Assembly: GCF_013374115.1 (NCBI RefSeq)
Contig: NZ_AP022673.1
Coordinates: 3,808,501-3,872,500 of the forward strand
From: Sphingomonas sp. HMP9
GTDB lineage: Bacteria; Pseudomonadota; Alphaproteobacteria; Sphingomonadales; Sphingomonadaceae
DNA: 64,000 nt
Direction of reading: 5' to 3'
This document shows positions 1 to 8,773 of this stretch, one piece after another (the first letter of the stretch is position 1; each line of letters opens with the position of its first letter). The notes under the pieces were generated by a model that had not been told where the DNA came from, ran no database searches, and saw only the letters and a program-made list of their open reading frames with translations. The translations under genes were made by a program, and so were the position numbers.

Positions 1-1144
1 GCACCAGGCGGAGGTCTTCCCCGACCGCGATCACTTCGGCCGCATCTTCTTCAACCAGGCGCAGATGTCGTCGCTCGGCATTCCGCAGATCGCCTGCGTC
101 ATGGGCAGCTGCACCGCGGGCGGCGCGTACGTGCCCGCCATGTCCGACGAGACGATCATCGTCCGCGGGCAGGGAACCATATTCCTCGCCGGCCCCCCGC
201 TGGTGAAGGCGGCGACCGGCGAAGTCATCTCGGCCGAGGAACTCGGCGGCGCCGACACGCACGGCCGCCGCTCGGGCGTGGTCGATCACGTCGCCGAGAA
301 TGACGAGCACGCGCTGACGATCGTCCGCGACATCGTCTCGACGCTGCAACCGCAGGCGCACACCGCGGTGAACCTCCAGCAGCCCAGGCCGCCGAAGTTC
401 GCCCCCGAAGAGCTGTACGGTATCGTCCCCAGCGACGTCCGCGCGCCCTACGACGTCCACGAAGTCATCGCGCGGCTGGTCGACGGCAGCGAGTTCCACG
501 AGTTCAAGGCGCTCTACGGCACCAGCCTCGTCTGCGGTTTCGCGCATATCTGGGGCATCCCCGTCGCGATCCTCGCCAACAACGGCGTACTGTTCAGCGA
601 AAGCGCTCAGAAAGGCGCGCACTTCATCGAACTCGCGTGCCAGCGCCGCATCCCGCTGCTGTTCCTCCAGAACATCTCCGGCTTCATGGTCGGCGGCAAA
701 TACGAGGCGGAAGGCATCGCCAAGCATGGCGCAAAGCTCGTCACCGCCGTCGCCACCGCGACTGTGCCGAAGATAACCGTCCTCATCGGCGGCAGCTTCG
801 GCGCGGGCAATTACGGCATGTGCGGCCGCGCCTATTCCCCGCGCTTCCTGTTCACCTGGCCCAACAGCCGGATCAGCGTGATGGGCGGCGAGCAGGCGGC
901 GTCGGTCCTCGCCACCGTCCACCGCGACGCCGACAGCTGGACGCCGGACCAGGTAGAAGCCTTCAAGGCCCCCGTCCGCCAGAAATACGAGGACGAGGGC
1001 AACCCGTGGTACGCCACCGCAAGGCTGTGGGACGACGGCATCATCGATCCCGCGCAGACCCGCGACGCGCTCGGCCTCGCTTTCGCCGCAACGCTCAACG
1101 CTCCCATCCCCGAACGCCCTGCGTTCGGCGTGTTCAGGATGTAA
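1..1144 (+). CDS. mccB: 3-methylcrotonyl-CoA carboxylase, beta (carboxyltransferase) subunit, 5' end missing
   Basis: The C-terminal ~380 residues of a biotin-dependent acyl-CoA carboxyltransferase; the gene enters the window already in frame at base 2. It moves the carboxyl group from carboxybiotin to 3-methylcrotonyl-CoA in leucine breakdown. Visible crotonase-fold marks are the oxyanion-type stretch [17 protein letters not shown] near the start, a second glycine-rich loop [20 protein letters not shown], and [10 protein letters not shown], which is typical of the MCC rather than the propionyl-CoA branch. The matching biotin subunit lies 660 bases downstream, supporting the assignment. A related acyl-CoA carboxylase such as geranyl-CoA carboxylase is the main alternative. 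Confidence 0.9.
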   Translation, partial: HQAEVFPDRDHFGRIFFNQAQMSSLGIPQIACVMGSCTAGGAYVPAMSDETIIVRGQGTIFLAGPPLVKAATGEVISAEELGGADTHGRRSGVVDHVAENDEHALTIVRDIVSTLQPQAHTAVNLQQPRPPKFAPEELYGIVPSDVRAPYDVHEVIARLVDGSEFHEFKALYGTSLVCGFAHIWGIPVAILANNGVLFSESAQKGAHFIELACQRRIPLLFLQNISGFMVGGKYEAEGIAKHGAKLVTAVATATVPKITVLIGGSFGAGNYGMCGRAYSPRFLFTWPNSRISVMGGEQAASVLATVHRDADSWTPDQVEAFKAPVRQKYEDEGNPWYATARLWDDGIIDPAQTRDALGLAFAATLNAPIPERPAFGVFRM

Positions 1145-1148
1145 CCCG

Positions 1149-1631
1149 ATGATCCTGCTGTCCCTTCTGCTCGCCGCCGGCCAGATCACGCCGGTCCAGC
1201 CGATCGTCCATGGAACTGGCCTGCCGCCCGCGCCAATGACCGAGGACGCCGGCGTCATGGTCCCGATCGACGCGCTGTTCGCCGCGCTCGCGGCCCGTGA
1301 CGGCCAGGCGATCCTTGCCCAGGTCCGCCCCGACGGCGGCGCCACCGTCGCCGAAGAACGACCCGACGGCACGCGGACCGTCCGCCGCACGAGCTGGCCC
1401 GAGTTCGCCGCCGCGCTGAAACCGGGTCCCGAGCGCTACGCCGAACGCCTGACGGATCCCGCGGTCGACATCGACGGCGACATCGCGATGGTCTGGTCTC
1501 CCTATGTCTTCACGATCGACGGCACGGTCGCGCATTGCGGCACCGACCATTTCGACATGGTGCGGGAGGCTGGCCGCTGGAAGATCGCCAACATTACCTG
1601 GTCGAAACGCACCACCGGATGCGCGGGCTGA
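1149..1631 (+). CDS. Secreted NTF2-like (Lumazine_bd_2/SnoaL-like) protein
   Basis: A 160-residue protein with a short hydrophobic N-terminus (MILLSLLLAAG) that could be a signal peptide. The body has the pattern of an NTF2-like fold: a helix around IDALFAALAARDGQAI, a mid-protein strand IDGDIAMVWSPYVFTIDG, and a closing strand FDMVREAGRWKIANITW. Such domains bind small molecules or act as enzymes; no catalytic set can be named here. It starts 4 bases after the carboxylase beta gene, so it is probably co-transcribed, but a link to leucine metabolism is only suggested by position. Confidence 0.7.
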   Translation: MILLSLLLAAGQITPVQPIVHGTGLPPAPMTEDAGVMVPIDALFAALAARDGQAILAQVRPDGGATVAEERPDGTRTVRRTSWPEFAAALKPGPERYAERLTDPAVDIDGDIAMVWSPYVFTIDGTVAHCGTDHFDMVREAGRWKIANITWSKRTTGCAG

Positions 1632-1802
1632 TATGCGCTGTCCTACAAACCCAGCGACGGGCTATGCCGAGGGCATGACGGCGAATACTCCCCTTCTTTC
1701 CGTGTCTAACGGCGCCGAACAGACGTCATCGGGCGAGGAAACGCTACGCGTCCAGCGTCTGCACTTTCTATACTTCACTCTGGATCTCGGGGGTCCGACA
1801 CG

Positions 1803-3725
1803 ATGATCACGTCGCTCCTGATCGCCAACCGCGGCGAGATTGCCTGCCGCATCATCCGCACCGCGCGGGCACTCGGCATCCGCACGATCGCGGTGTATTC
1901 GGACGCCGACGCGACGGCGCTCCACGTCCGCCAGGCCGACGAAGCCGTCCACATCGGCGCCTCCCCGGCGCGCGAGAGCTACCTCGTCGGCGACCGCATC
2001 ATCGCCGCCGCGCGGGAAACCGGCGCCGAGGCGATCCACCCGGGCTACGGCTTCCTTTCGGAGAATGCCGACTTCGCGCAAGCCGTGCTCGATGCAGGGC
2101 TGATCTGGGTCGGCCCCAACCCCGACAGCATCCGCGCGATGGGCCTGAAGGATGCGGCGAAGCAGCGCATGATCGCCGCGGGCGTGCCGGTCACGCCTGG
2201 CTATCTCGGCGAAGACCAGTCGCCCGACCGCTTGCAGGCGGAGGCCGACGCGATCGGCTATCCCGTCCTAATCAAGGCAGTCGCGGGTGGCGGCGGCAAG
2301 GGCATGCGCCGCGTCGACACCGCTACGGAGTTCGCCGACGCGCTCGTCTCGTGCCAGCGCGAGGCAGCCTCGTCGTTCGGCAACACCGACGTCCTGATCG
2401 AGAAATACATCCTCTCGCCCCGTCATATCGAGGTGCAGGTCTTCGGCGACACCCACGGCAACGTCGTCCACCTCTTCGAACGCGACTGCTCGCTCCAGCG
2501 CCGCCATCAGAAGGTGATCGAGGAAGCCCCCGCACCCGGCATCGACGCCGCCACCCGCGAAGCAATCTGCGCCGCCGCGGTAAAGGCCGCCAAGGCGGTC
2601 GACTATGTCGGCGCCGGCACGATCGAGTTCATCGCCGACGCCAGCGAAGGCCTCCTCGCCGACCGCATCTGGTTCATGGAAATGAACACCCGGTTGCAGG
2701 TCGAGCATCCCGTGACCGAGGAGATAACCGGCCAGGACCTCGTCGAATGGCAGCTCCGCGTCGCCAGCGGCGAACCGTTGCCCAAGCGTCAGGACGAACT
2801 GGCAATCGATGGCTGGGCGATGGAGGCACGGTTGTATGCCGAAAATCCTGCGACTGGTTTTCTGCCATCGACGGGACCGCTTGATCATCTCGAACTCCCC
2901 AGCATGGTCCGTATCGAGACTGGAGTCGAAGAGGGTGGCGAGGTTTCAACTTTTTACGATCCGATGATTGCCAAGATCGTCGTCCACGACGCAACCCGGA
3001 TTTCCGCCATCCGCCGCCTTCGAACATCGTGCGAAGCTGTGGAATGTAGCCCGGTCCGTACGAACGCGTGGTTCCTCGCGCGACTGCTTTCCGAGCCGGC
3101 GTTTGAGCGCGGCGACGTGACAACAGGCTTTATTCAGGACCATGCCGAAATTCTAACCGCGCCGCCCGAGCCGAGTGACGCGCTGCTCGAGATCGCTGCG
3201 GATGCGCTGAGCATTTCACCCCCGCTGAGCAACGGTCGCCGCAGCGAAACGCAATTCGAGTTGATGGACGGCCTGCCGGGATTTCGGCTGAATGCGCCGC
3301 CGCAGCACAACATTAGGTTGAGTGTCGACGGGCAGCAGGTCGACGTCGCGATGACGATGACGAAAACGGAAAGGCAGGACGTCAGTTGGGATCGCCCGGC
3401 GATGCTAGGCGACGACGCTGGGCGTGTTCTAGCGTTCGAAGGCGGCGCTTTCTTTGATATTCGCTTGCCTCGCACCGACGGTGTGACCGCAGGCGCAGCA
3501 GCGGACGGTGCGATCCTCTCCCCCATGCCCGGCCGCATCATCGCGGTCGACGTGGCGGCGGGCGATACCGTCACCAAGGGCCAGAAGCTCGTCACGCTCG
3601 AGGCGATGAAGATGGAGCATTCGCTGACCGCGCCGTTCGACGGAACGGTCGCCGACCTCACCGCGATCGAGGGCGGGCAGGTGACCGAGGGCACGCTGCT
3701 CGTCCGTATCGAGAAGGATAACTGA
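1803..3725 (+). CDS. mccA: 3-methylcrotonyl-CoA carboxylase, alpha (biotin carboxylase/BCCP) subunit
   Basis: A 640-residue alpha subunit: N-terminal biotin carboxylase (LIANRGEIACRIIRTA start, glycine-rich ATP loop KAVAGGGGKGMR, EMNTRLQVEHPVTEEI active-site stretch), a middle linking domain, and a C-terminal biotinyl domain with EAMKMEH, biotin on Lys603. It carboxylates its own biotin with ATP and bicarbonate for the beta subunit. The stop overlaps the next gene by one base (TGATG). Codon usage is odd: in bases 2880-3059, 25 of 60 codons end in A or T, against 4 of the first 60. The tract runs from about 2805 to 3520 and covers the end of the carboxylase domain and the linking domain. Confidence 0.93.
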   Translation: MITSLLIANRGEIACRIIRTARALGIRTIAVYSDADATALHVRQADEAVHIGASPARESYLVGDRIIAAARETGAEAIHPGYGFLSENADFAQAVLDAGLIWVGPNPDSIRAMGLKDAAKQRMIAAGVPVTPGYLGEDQSPDRLQAEADAIGYPVLIKAVAGGGGKGMRRVDTATEFADALVSCQREAASSFGNTDVLIEKYILSPRHIEVQVFGDTHGNVVHLFERDCSLQRRHQKVIEEAPAPGIDAATREAICAAAVKAAKAVDYVGAGTIEFIADASEGLLADRIWFMEMNTRLQVEHPVTEEITGQDLVEWQLRVASGEPLPKRQDELAIDGWAMEARLYAENPATGFLPSTGPLDHLELPSMVRIETGVEEGGEVSTFYDPMIAKIVVHDATRISAIRRLRTSCEAVECSPVRTNAWFLARLLSEPAFERGDVTTGFIQDHAEILTAPPEPSDALLEIAADALSISPPLSNGRRSETQFELMDGLPGFRLNAPPQHNIRLSVDGQQVDVAMTMTKTERQDVSWDRPAMLGDDAGRVLAFEGGAFFDIRLPRTDGVTAGAAADGAILSPMPGRIIAVDVAAGDTVTKGQKLVTLEAMKMEHSLTAPFDGTVADLTAIEGGQVTEGTLLVRIEKDN

Positions 3726-4186
3726 TGGCAGGCCGCTATTACGACGACTGGAGCATCGGCGACCGGATCGAGCACGAGATCCGCCGCACGGTGACCGAGA
3801 CCGACAATCTCCTGTTCTCGACGATGACGCACAACCCGCAGCCGCTTCACCTCGATATCGAGGCGGCCAAGGCGAGCGAGTTCGGCCGGATCCTCGTCAA
3901 CGGCACCTTCACCTTCGCGCTGATGGTCGGGCTGTCGGTCGGCGAGACGACGCTAGGCACGCTCGTCGCGAACCTTGGCTATGACAAGCTGGTGCATCCG
4001 AAACCCGTGTTCATCGGCGACACGATGCGCTGCGAGACCGAGGTCACCGACCTCAAGCCCAGCAAGTCGCGCCCGAACGCGGGCATCGTCACGTTTACCC
4101 ACCGCCTGATCAACCAGCGCGACGAGATCGTCTGCCAATGCCTGCGCACCGCCCTCATCGAGCGGCACGCCGTCATGCCTCAGTGA
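3725..4186 (+). CDS. MaoC-family hot-dog dehydratase/hydratase
   Basis: A 153-residue single hot-dog domain of the MaoC type. The signature HNPQPLHLD (about residues 39-47) carries the Asp/His pair expected of R-specific enoyl-CoA hydratases, followed by the helix [20 protein letters not shown]. The start codon overlaps the carboxylase stop, implying translational coupling and a job on a CoA ester in the same pathway, possibly 3-methylglutaconyl-CoA or a related enoyl-CoA; the substrate is an inference. It ends convergently with the dehydratase gene on the other strand, overlapping by 7 bases. Confidence 0.82.
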   Translation: MAGRYYDDWSIGDRIEHEIRRTVTETDNLLFSTMTHNPQPLHLDIEAAKASEFGRILVNGTFTFALMVGLSVGETTLGTLVANLGYDKLVHPKPVFIGDTMRCETEVTDLKPSKSRPNAGIVTFTHRLINQRDEIVCQCLRTALIERHAVMPQ

Positions 4187-5982
4187 TTGTCGCGCGGTAG
4201 GCCCATCGTCTGGGCGATGCGCTGGTACTTCTCCGCGCCTTCGAGGATCGCGCCGGTTTCCATCTGGCCGACGGTGGCACGCTGGATTTCCTGCCAGGGC
4301 GTCTGCGAGCGCGGGAAGGCATAGCCACCCGCTTCGGTCAGCGCCCGGCGCCGCTCGGCGAGTTCCTCATCGGAGATCAGTACGTTGGCCGAACCCTTGC
4401 CGAGATCGATGCGGACCCGGTCGCCGGTGCGGATCAGCGCGAGGCCCCCCATCGCCGCCGCTTCGGGCGAGGCGTTGAGAATCGAAGGCGAGCCCGACGT
4501 CCCCGACTGGCGCCCGTCACCGATGCAAGGCAGCGCGTGGACGCCTTCGCGGATCAGATACGCCGGCGGCCGCATGTTCACGACCTCGGCCGCACCCGGA
4601 TACCCGATCGGCCCCGCGCCACGCATGAACAACAGCGTGTCGGTGGTAATGCCGAGCGACGGATCGTCGATCCGGTGGTGGTAATCCTCCGGGCCGTCGA
4701 ACACGACCGCAGGGCCCTCGAACGCTTCGAGATCGTCCGGATTGCTGAGATAGCGCGCACGGAACTCCGGCGAAATGACGCTGGTCTTCATGATCGCCGA
4801 GTCGAACAGGTTGCCGCGCAACACGATGAAGCCGGCATCCTCCAACAACGGCGTCGCGAACGGGCGGATGACGCGCTCGTCCTCGATCGTCGCGGTCCGG
4901 CAATTGTCGCCGATGCTCTTCCCGTTGGCGGTCATCGCGTCTTCGTGGATCAGCCCCTGCTTCATCAGCTCGGCCACGACCGCGGGGACGCCGCCCGCAT
5001 GATAATAATCCTCGCCGAGATATTCGCCGGCGGGCTGCAGGTTGACCATCAGCGGCACCTTGTGGCCGTGCGTCTGCCAGTCGTCGATCGGCAGGTCGAC
5101 GCCGATGTGGCGCGCAATCGCGGCGAGATGGATCGGCGCGTTGGTCGATCCGCCGATCGCCGAATTGACGACGATCGCGTTGTGGAACGCCTCCTTGGTC
5201 AGGATGTCGGACGGCTTGAGATCCTCGGCGACCATGTCGACGATCCGCTTCCCGGTCTTGTACGCGACCTCCTGGCGGTCGCGGTACGGCGCGGGGATCG
5301 CAGCCGATCCGGGCAGCTGCATGCCGAGCGCCTCAGCCAGGCTGTTCATCGTCGTCGCGGTGCCCATCGTGTTGCAATAGCCGGTCGATGGCGCGGACGA
5401 GGCGACGAGCTTGATGAAGCCCTCGTCGTCGATCGCGCCGGTCGCGAGCAGCTCGCGCGCCTTCCACACGATCGTGCCCGATCCGGTCCGTTCGCCCTTA
5501 TGCCAGCCGTTGAGCATCGGCCCGACCGACAGCGCGATCGCCGGGATGTTGACGGTTGCCGCCGCCATCAGGCAGGCGGGCGTCGTCTTGTCACAGCCGA
5601 TCGTCAGCACGACGCCGTCGAGCGGATAGCCGTAGAGCACCTCAACGAGCGCCAGATAGGCGAGGTTGCGGTCGAGCCCGGCGGTCGGGCGCTTGCCGGT
5701 TTCCTGGATCGGATGGACCGGGAATTCGAGCGCGATGCCGCCTGCCTCGCGGATGCCCTCGCGCAGCCGTTCGGCGAGCACGAGGTGGTGGCGATTGCAG
5801 GGACTCAGGTCGCTCCCAGTCTGCGCGATACCGATGATCGGCTTGCCCGAGCGCAGTTCCTCCAGGCTCAGCCCGAAGTTCAGATAGCGCTCGAGATAGA
5901 GCGCGGTCATGTCGATGTTCTCGGGGTTGTCGAACCACGCGCGGCTTCTGAGCGGCTGGGGGAGCTTGGGCATGTCGGTCAT
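4180..5982 (-). CDS. IlvD/Edd-family sugar-acid dehydratase (D-xylonate/L-arabonate type)
   Basis: A 600-residue Fe-S dehydratase. Cys62 (SPCNRHH), Cys130 (GCDKTTPA) and Cys203 (GYCNTMG) sit where the cluster ligands of pentonate dehydratases lie, and the N-terminal [20 protein letters not shown] strongly resembles Caulobacter XylD. The reaction is loss of water from an aldonic acid to a 2-keto-3-deoxy acid. Dihydroxyacid dehydratase (IlvD proper) and Edd are less likely from the sequence. It follows the epimerase gene by 25 bases in the same direction, so the two form an operon read from the divergent operator region near 7210. The exact sugar acid (xylonate, arabonate or galactonate) cannot be fixed by reading. 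Confidence 0.88.
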   Translation of the reverse strand: MTDMPKLPQPLRSRAWFDNPENIDMTALYLERYLNFGLSLEELRSGKPIIGIAQTGSDLSPCNRHHLVLAERLREGIREAGGIALEFPVHPIQETGKRPTAGLDRNLAYLALVEVLYGYPLDGVVLTIGCDKTTPACLMAAATVNIPAIALSVGPMLNGWHKGERTGSGTIVWKARELLATGAIDDEGFIKLVASSAPSTGYCNTMGTATTMNSLAEALGMQLPGSAAIPAPYRDRQEVAYKTGKRIVDMVAEDLKPSDILTKEAFHNAIVVNSAIGGSTNAPIHLAAIARHIGVDLPIDDWQTHGHKVPLMVNLQPAGEYLGEDYYHAGGVPAVVAELMKQGLIHEDAMTANGKSIGDNCRTATIEDERVIRPFATPLLEDAGFIVLRGNLFDSAIMKTSVISPEFRARYLSNPDDLEAFEGPAVVFDGPEDYHHRIDDPSLGITTDTLLFMRGAGPIGYPGAAEVVNMRPPAYLIREGVHALPCIGDGRQSGTSGSPSILNASPEAAAMGGLALIRTGDRVRIDLGKGSANVLISDEELAERRRALTEAGGYAFPRSQTPWQEIQRATVGQMETGAILEGAEKYQRIAQTMGLPRDNH

Positions 5983-6007
5983 CGGGAAGCTTTCTGGAGA
6001 TCGGATA

Positions 6008-7153
6008 TCAGCGGGCGACGGAAAGGCGGTAGATCATCGCATGATGGTACGGCTTGCCCGGATCGACCCGTGCGGAGACGAAGTTGGGCTTGTTGGGCGC
6101 ATCCGGGAATTTCTGGGGTTCCAGCGCGATACCGTCGCCCATCCGGTACATATGGCCCTTCTTGCCGATGAACGTGCCGTCGAGGAAATTGCCGGTGTAG
6201 AATTGCACGCCGGGCTCTGTCGTGAGCACTTCGAGCACGCGGCCCGATGCCGGATCCTCGAGCCGCGCCGCCAGTTCGGGCTTGGCGGTCAGCCCCTTGT
6301 CGAGGGCGAAATTATGATCATAGCCATGGCCATAGCGGATCTGCTGGTCGCGACCATCGCGAATGCCTTCGCCGACGATACGGCCGTTACGGAAATCGAA
6401 CACGGTGCCAGCCACGGGTAGCAAGGCACCGGTCGGGATCAGCGTGCCATCGACCGGCGTGATCGCCTTGGCGGGGATTGTCAGTCGGTGGCCGTACGCG
6501 CCCATCGGCGAGCCTTCGCCGCCGAGATCGAAGATCGCATGGTTGGTCATGTTGACGATCGTCGGCTTGTCGGTCTTCGCGTCATAGGCGATGCCGAGAT
6601 TGCCAGCTTCGTCGAGCGTGTAGGTGACGGTGATGTCGAGCGTGCCGGGATAGCCGGAATCACCGTCGGGGCTGCGATAGCCGAGCACGAGCGTCGCGGT
6701 CGGGCCGTTCGTCGCCGAGACGATCTTCCAGGCAACCTTGTCGAAGCCCTTTCCGCCGCCATGCAGCGAGTTGACCTTGTCGTTGAGCGGAAGCTGGTAC
6801 GCCTTGCCGTCGAGCGTGAAGCGGCCACCGGCGATGCGGTTGGCGAAACGGCCGACCGTGACGCCGAAGAAATTGGGGTGATCGACATAGGAGGCGAGGT
6901 CGTCATAGCCGAGCATCACGTCGGCGATCTTGCCGCTCCGGTCCGGACCCGACAGCGATTGCAGCGTGGCGCCGTACGATAGGATGCGTGCGGAGACGCC
7001 GTGCGCGTTGGTAAGCGTCACTGCCTCGATCGCGGTGCCGTCCTTCAGGGTCCCGGCGGGCGAGCGCTTAGCCTCGGCCGCGTTGGCTGCTTGCGCCGAA
7101 AGCGCTGCCAGCAAGGTTGCCACGATGATCCCCGACTTTGTGATTGCACGCAT
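6008..7153 (-). CDS. galM: Aldose 1-epimerase (galactose mutarotase), exported
   Basis: A 381-residue mutarotase with a clear signal peptide (hydrophobic core [19 protein letters not shown], cleavage near residue 26), so it acts in the periplasm. The catalytic residues can be placed: base-acid His205 in [10 protein letters not shown] and Glu313 in [12 protein letters not shown], plus NRIAGGRF and the substrate loop [10 protein letters not shown]. It interconverts the alpha and beta anomers of aldoses and would feed the transporter encoded divergently. First gene of the minus-strand operon with the dehydratase. Confidence 0.92.
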   Translation of the reverse strand: MRAITKSGIIVATLLAALSAQAANAAEAKRSPAGTLKDGTAIEAVTLTNAHGVSARILSYGATLQSLSGPDRSGKIADVMLGYDDLASYVDHPNFFGVTVGRFANRIAGGRFTLDGKAYQLPLNDKVNSLHGGGKGFDKVAWKIVSATNGPTATLVLGYRSPDGDSGYPGTLDITVTYTLDEAGNLGIAYDAKTDKPTIVNMTNHAIFDLGGEGSPMGAYGHRLTIPAKAITPVDGTLIPTGALLPVAGTVFDFRNGRIVGEGIRDGRDQQIRYGHGYDHNFALDKGLTAKPELAARLEDPASGRVLEVLTTEPGVQFYTGNFLDGTFIGKKGHMYRMGDGIALEPQKFPDAPNKPNFVSARVDPGKPYHHAMIYRLSVAR

Positions 7154-7203
7154 TCCGGTTCCCGTCCTTAATCGCTTGGCGCCGTTGACGCGCCTTGTGT
7201 GGC

Positions 7204-7222
7204 TATATAGTCGGACAATATA
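7204..7222. promoter_or_regulatory. Palindromic operator of GntR/FadR type between divergent sugar genes
   Basis: TATATAGTCGGACAATATA: 8 of 9 base pairs around the central G are symmetric, and the core TAGTCGGACAA fits the TNGTNNNACNA pattern of FadR-subfamily GntR repressors. It sits in the spacer of a plausible plus-strand promoter (TTGTGT at 7195, TATATT at 7219, 18 apart) for the transporter, and in the divergent 136-base gap to the epimerase. A related site lies at 8636. No GntR gene is in the window. Confidence 0.55.
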
Positions 7223-7289
7223 TTTCTGGGCAAGCCTTGCGGGAAAAGACTGTTGCGGTCACCGACACGGCGCGGAGGATGGAACGACT

Positions 7290-8612
7290 ATGGCGATGCC
7301 GATACAGACGCAAAAGCCCGTTGATCTTGGAGCGGCGCATGCTGCGGGAGGCGCGCCGAGCTACCGTTCCGCGCTGACGTTGCTGGCCAGCCTGTTTTTC
7401 ATGTGGGGCTTCATCACGGTCATCAACAACACGCTTCTGCCGCACCTGCGCAGCGTGTTCGACCTGAGCTATACGCAGACGACGCTGATCGAGAGCGTCT
7501 GGTTCATCGCCTATTTCTTCGCGTCGATTCCTTCGGCCAAGCTCATCGAGAGGGTCGGCTATCAGCGCGCGATGGTGTTCGGGCTGGGCCTGATGGCGGT
7601 GGGGGCGCTGATGATGGTGCCCGCCGCGCGACTGCCGAGCTACGGCGTCACCTTGGTCGCGCTGTTCGTGATCGCCAGCGGCATTACGCTGCTGCAGGTC
7701 GCGGCAAACCCCTATGTGGCCGTCGTCGGTCCGCCTGAGACCGCGTCGTCGCGGCTGAACCTCGTGCAGGCGTTCAACTCGGCCGGTGCGACGCTGGCGC
7801 CGTTGTTCGGTGGCTATCTGATCCTGGGTCGTTCGACCTCGGGCACGGCGGCTGCCGGTTCGACCGCGGTGCTGACGCAGGCGGAGCGTGTTGCCGATGC
7901 GCAGTCGGTGGTGCTGCCCTATGTGATCGTCGCGGCTGTGCTGGTCGTGCTTGCGATCGTGATCGCGCGTTTCCCGCTGCCGGCGATGGGCTCGGCGACG
8001 CAGCGGTCGGCCAAGGCGGATCGCAAGGGGCAGTCGCTCTGGTCACACCGCAACCTCGTCTTCGGCATCCCGGCAATCTTCATTTATCTGATAGCCGAGA
8101 TCGGCGTCGCCAATTTGTTCATCAATTTCGTCAGCCAGCCGAACATCGGCAACCTGACGCACGAACAGGCATCGCATTATCTGTTCATCCTGTGGGGCGG
8201 GATGATGGTCGGCCGCCTGATCGGCAGCGTCGTGATGCGCACGATCCCCGCCGAACGCGTCCTGGCGTTTGCGAGCATCGGCGCCTGTGTGGTCATGCTC
8301 ATCGCTACCTTCACGACCGGCCACGTCGCGATGTGGGCATTGATCTCGGTCGGTCTGTTCCACTCAATCATGTTCCCGACGATCTTCACGTTAGGCATCA
8401 AGGGTCTCGGACCGTTGACCGAAGAGGGCTCCGGCCTCCTGATCATGGCGATCGCAGGCGGCGCGCTGGTCATCGTGCAGGGCTGGCTCGCAGATACCTA
8501 CGGTTTGCAGAACTCGTTCCTGCTGACCGCGGCGTGCGAACTCTATGTCTTGTTCTACGCCGTTTGGGGGTCGCGTACGACTAATGCGCTCCCTGAGCAG
8601 ACGGCGCTTTAA
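7290..8612 (+). CDS. FucP-type MFS sugar transporter
   Basis: A 440-residue polytopic protein with about 12 membrane helices. The first helix FFMWGFITVINNTLLPHL, the motif ERVGYQRAMVFGLGLMAVG and LLQVAANPYVAVVGPPETASSRLNLVQAFNS are typical of the FHS/FucP group (L-fucose, galactose or glucose:proton symporters). The start chosen is the ATG at 7290, 11 bases after GGAGG at 7274-7278; a much longer reading frame is open upstream but would run through the promoter region. It lies divergent from galM and upstream of the AraD1-type gene, so it probably imports the sugar or sugar acid that the cluster degrades. Confidence 0.9.
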   Translation: MAMPIQTQKPVDLGAAHAAGGAPSYRSALTLLASLFFMWGFITVINNTLLPHLRSVFDLSYTQTTLIESVWFIAYFFASIPSAKLIERVGYQRAMVFGLGLMAVGALMMVPAARLPSYGVTLVALFVIASGITLLQVAANPYVAVVGPPETASSRLNLVQAFNSAGATLAPLFGGYLILGRSTSGTAAAGSTAVLTQAERVADAQSVVLPYVIVAAVLVVLAIVIARFPLPAMGSATQRSAKADRKGQSLWSHRNLVFGIPAIFIYLIAEIGVANLFINFVSQPNIGNLTHEQASHYLFILWGGMMVGRLIGSVVMRTIPAERVLAFASIGACVVMLIATFTTGHVAMWALISVGLFHSIMFPTIFTLGIKGLGPLTEEGSGLLIMAIAGGALVIVQGWLADTYGLQNSFLLTAACELYVLFYAVWGSRTTNALPEQTAL

Positions 8613-8635
8613 CCGCAAAATCGGAACCGTGTTCG

Positions 8636-8672
8636 TGGTCTGACAATTCGGCGTCGATTTAGGGGATAATAT
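8636..8672 (+). promoter_or_regulatory. Promoter with second GntR-type operator, in front of the AraD1-type gene
   Basis: TGGTCTGACAA (8636-8646) matches TNGTNNNACNA and shares the GACAAT half with the site at 7204. It overlaps the -35 hexamer TGACAA (8641) of a plausible promoter whose -10 is GATAAT (8665), 18 bases apart. A repressor bound here would block RNA polymerase directly. This predicts a leader of nearly 100 bases before the gene start at 8774. Confidence 0.45.
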
Positions 8673-8773
8673 TTGTCAAATCGCTTTGTGGATCTCCCGA
8701 TCATAGTCGTCGACACCATTTTAAGGTCTGAGTAATGGACCTCAATATAATTTGGCCCAATGGAGAAGCGAAA

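Noticed and set aside
1504-1806. 100-codon plus-strand frame bridging the NTF2-like gene and the carboxylase alpha gene
   Set aside because: Most of it is an out-of-frame reading of the NTF2-like gene; no domain or good start.
4537-6171. 544-codon plus-strand frame opposite the dehydratase
   Set aside because: Antisense shadow; no recognisable domain.
6930-7289. 120-residue N-terminal extension of the FucP-type transporter
   Set aside because: It overlaps galM and crosses the divergent promoter and operator; the ATG at 7290 has a ribosome site and gives a normal transporter length.
8618-8645. GGAAC near 8623 as an EcfG promoter for the AraD1-type gene
   Set aside because: The expected GTT is missing at the right distance; the sigma-70-like promoter with operator explains the region better.
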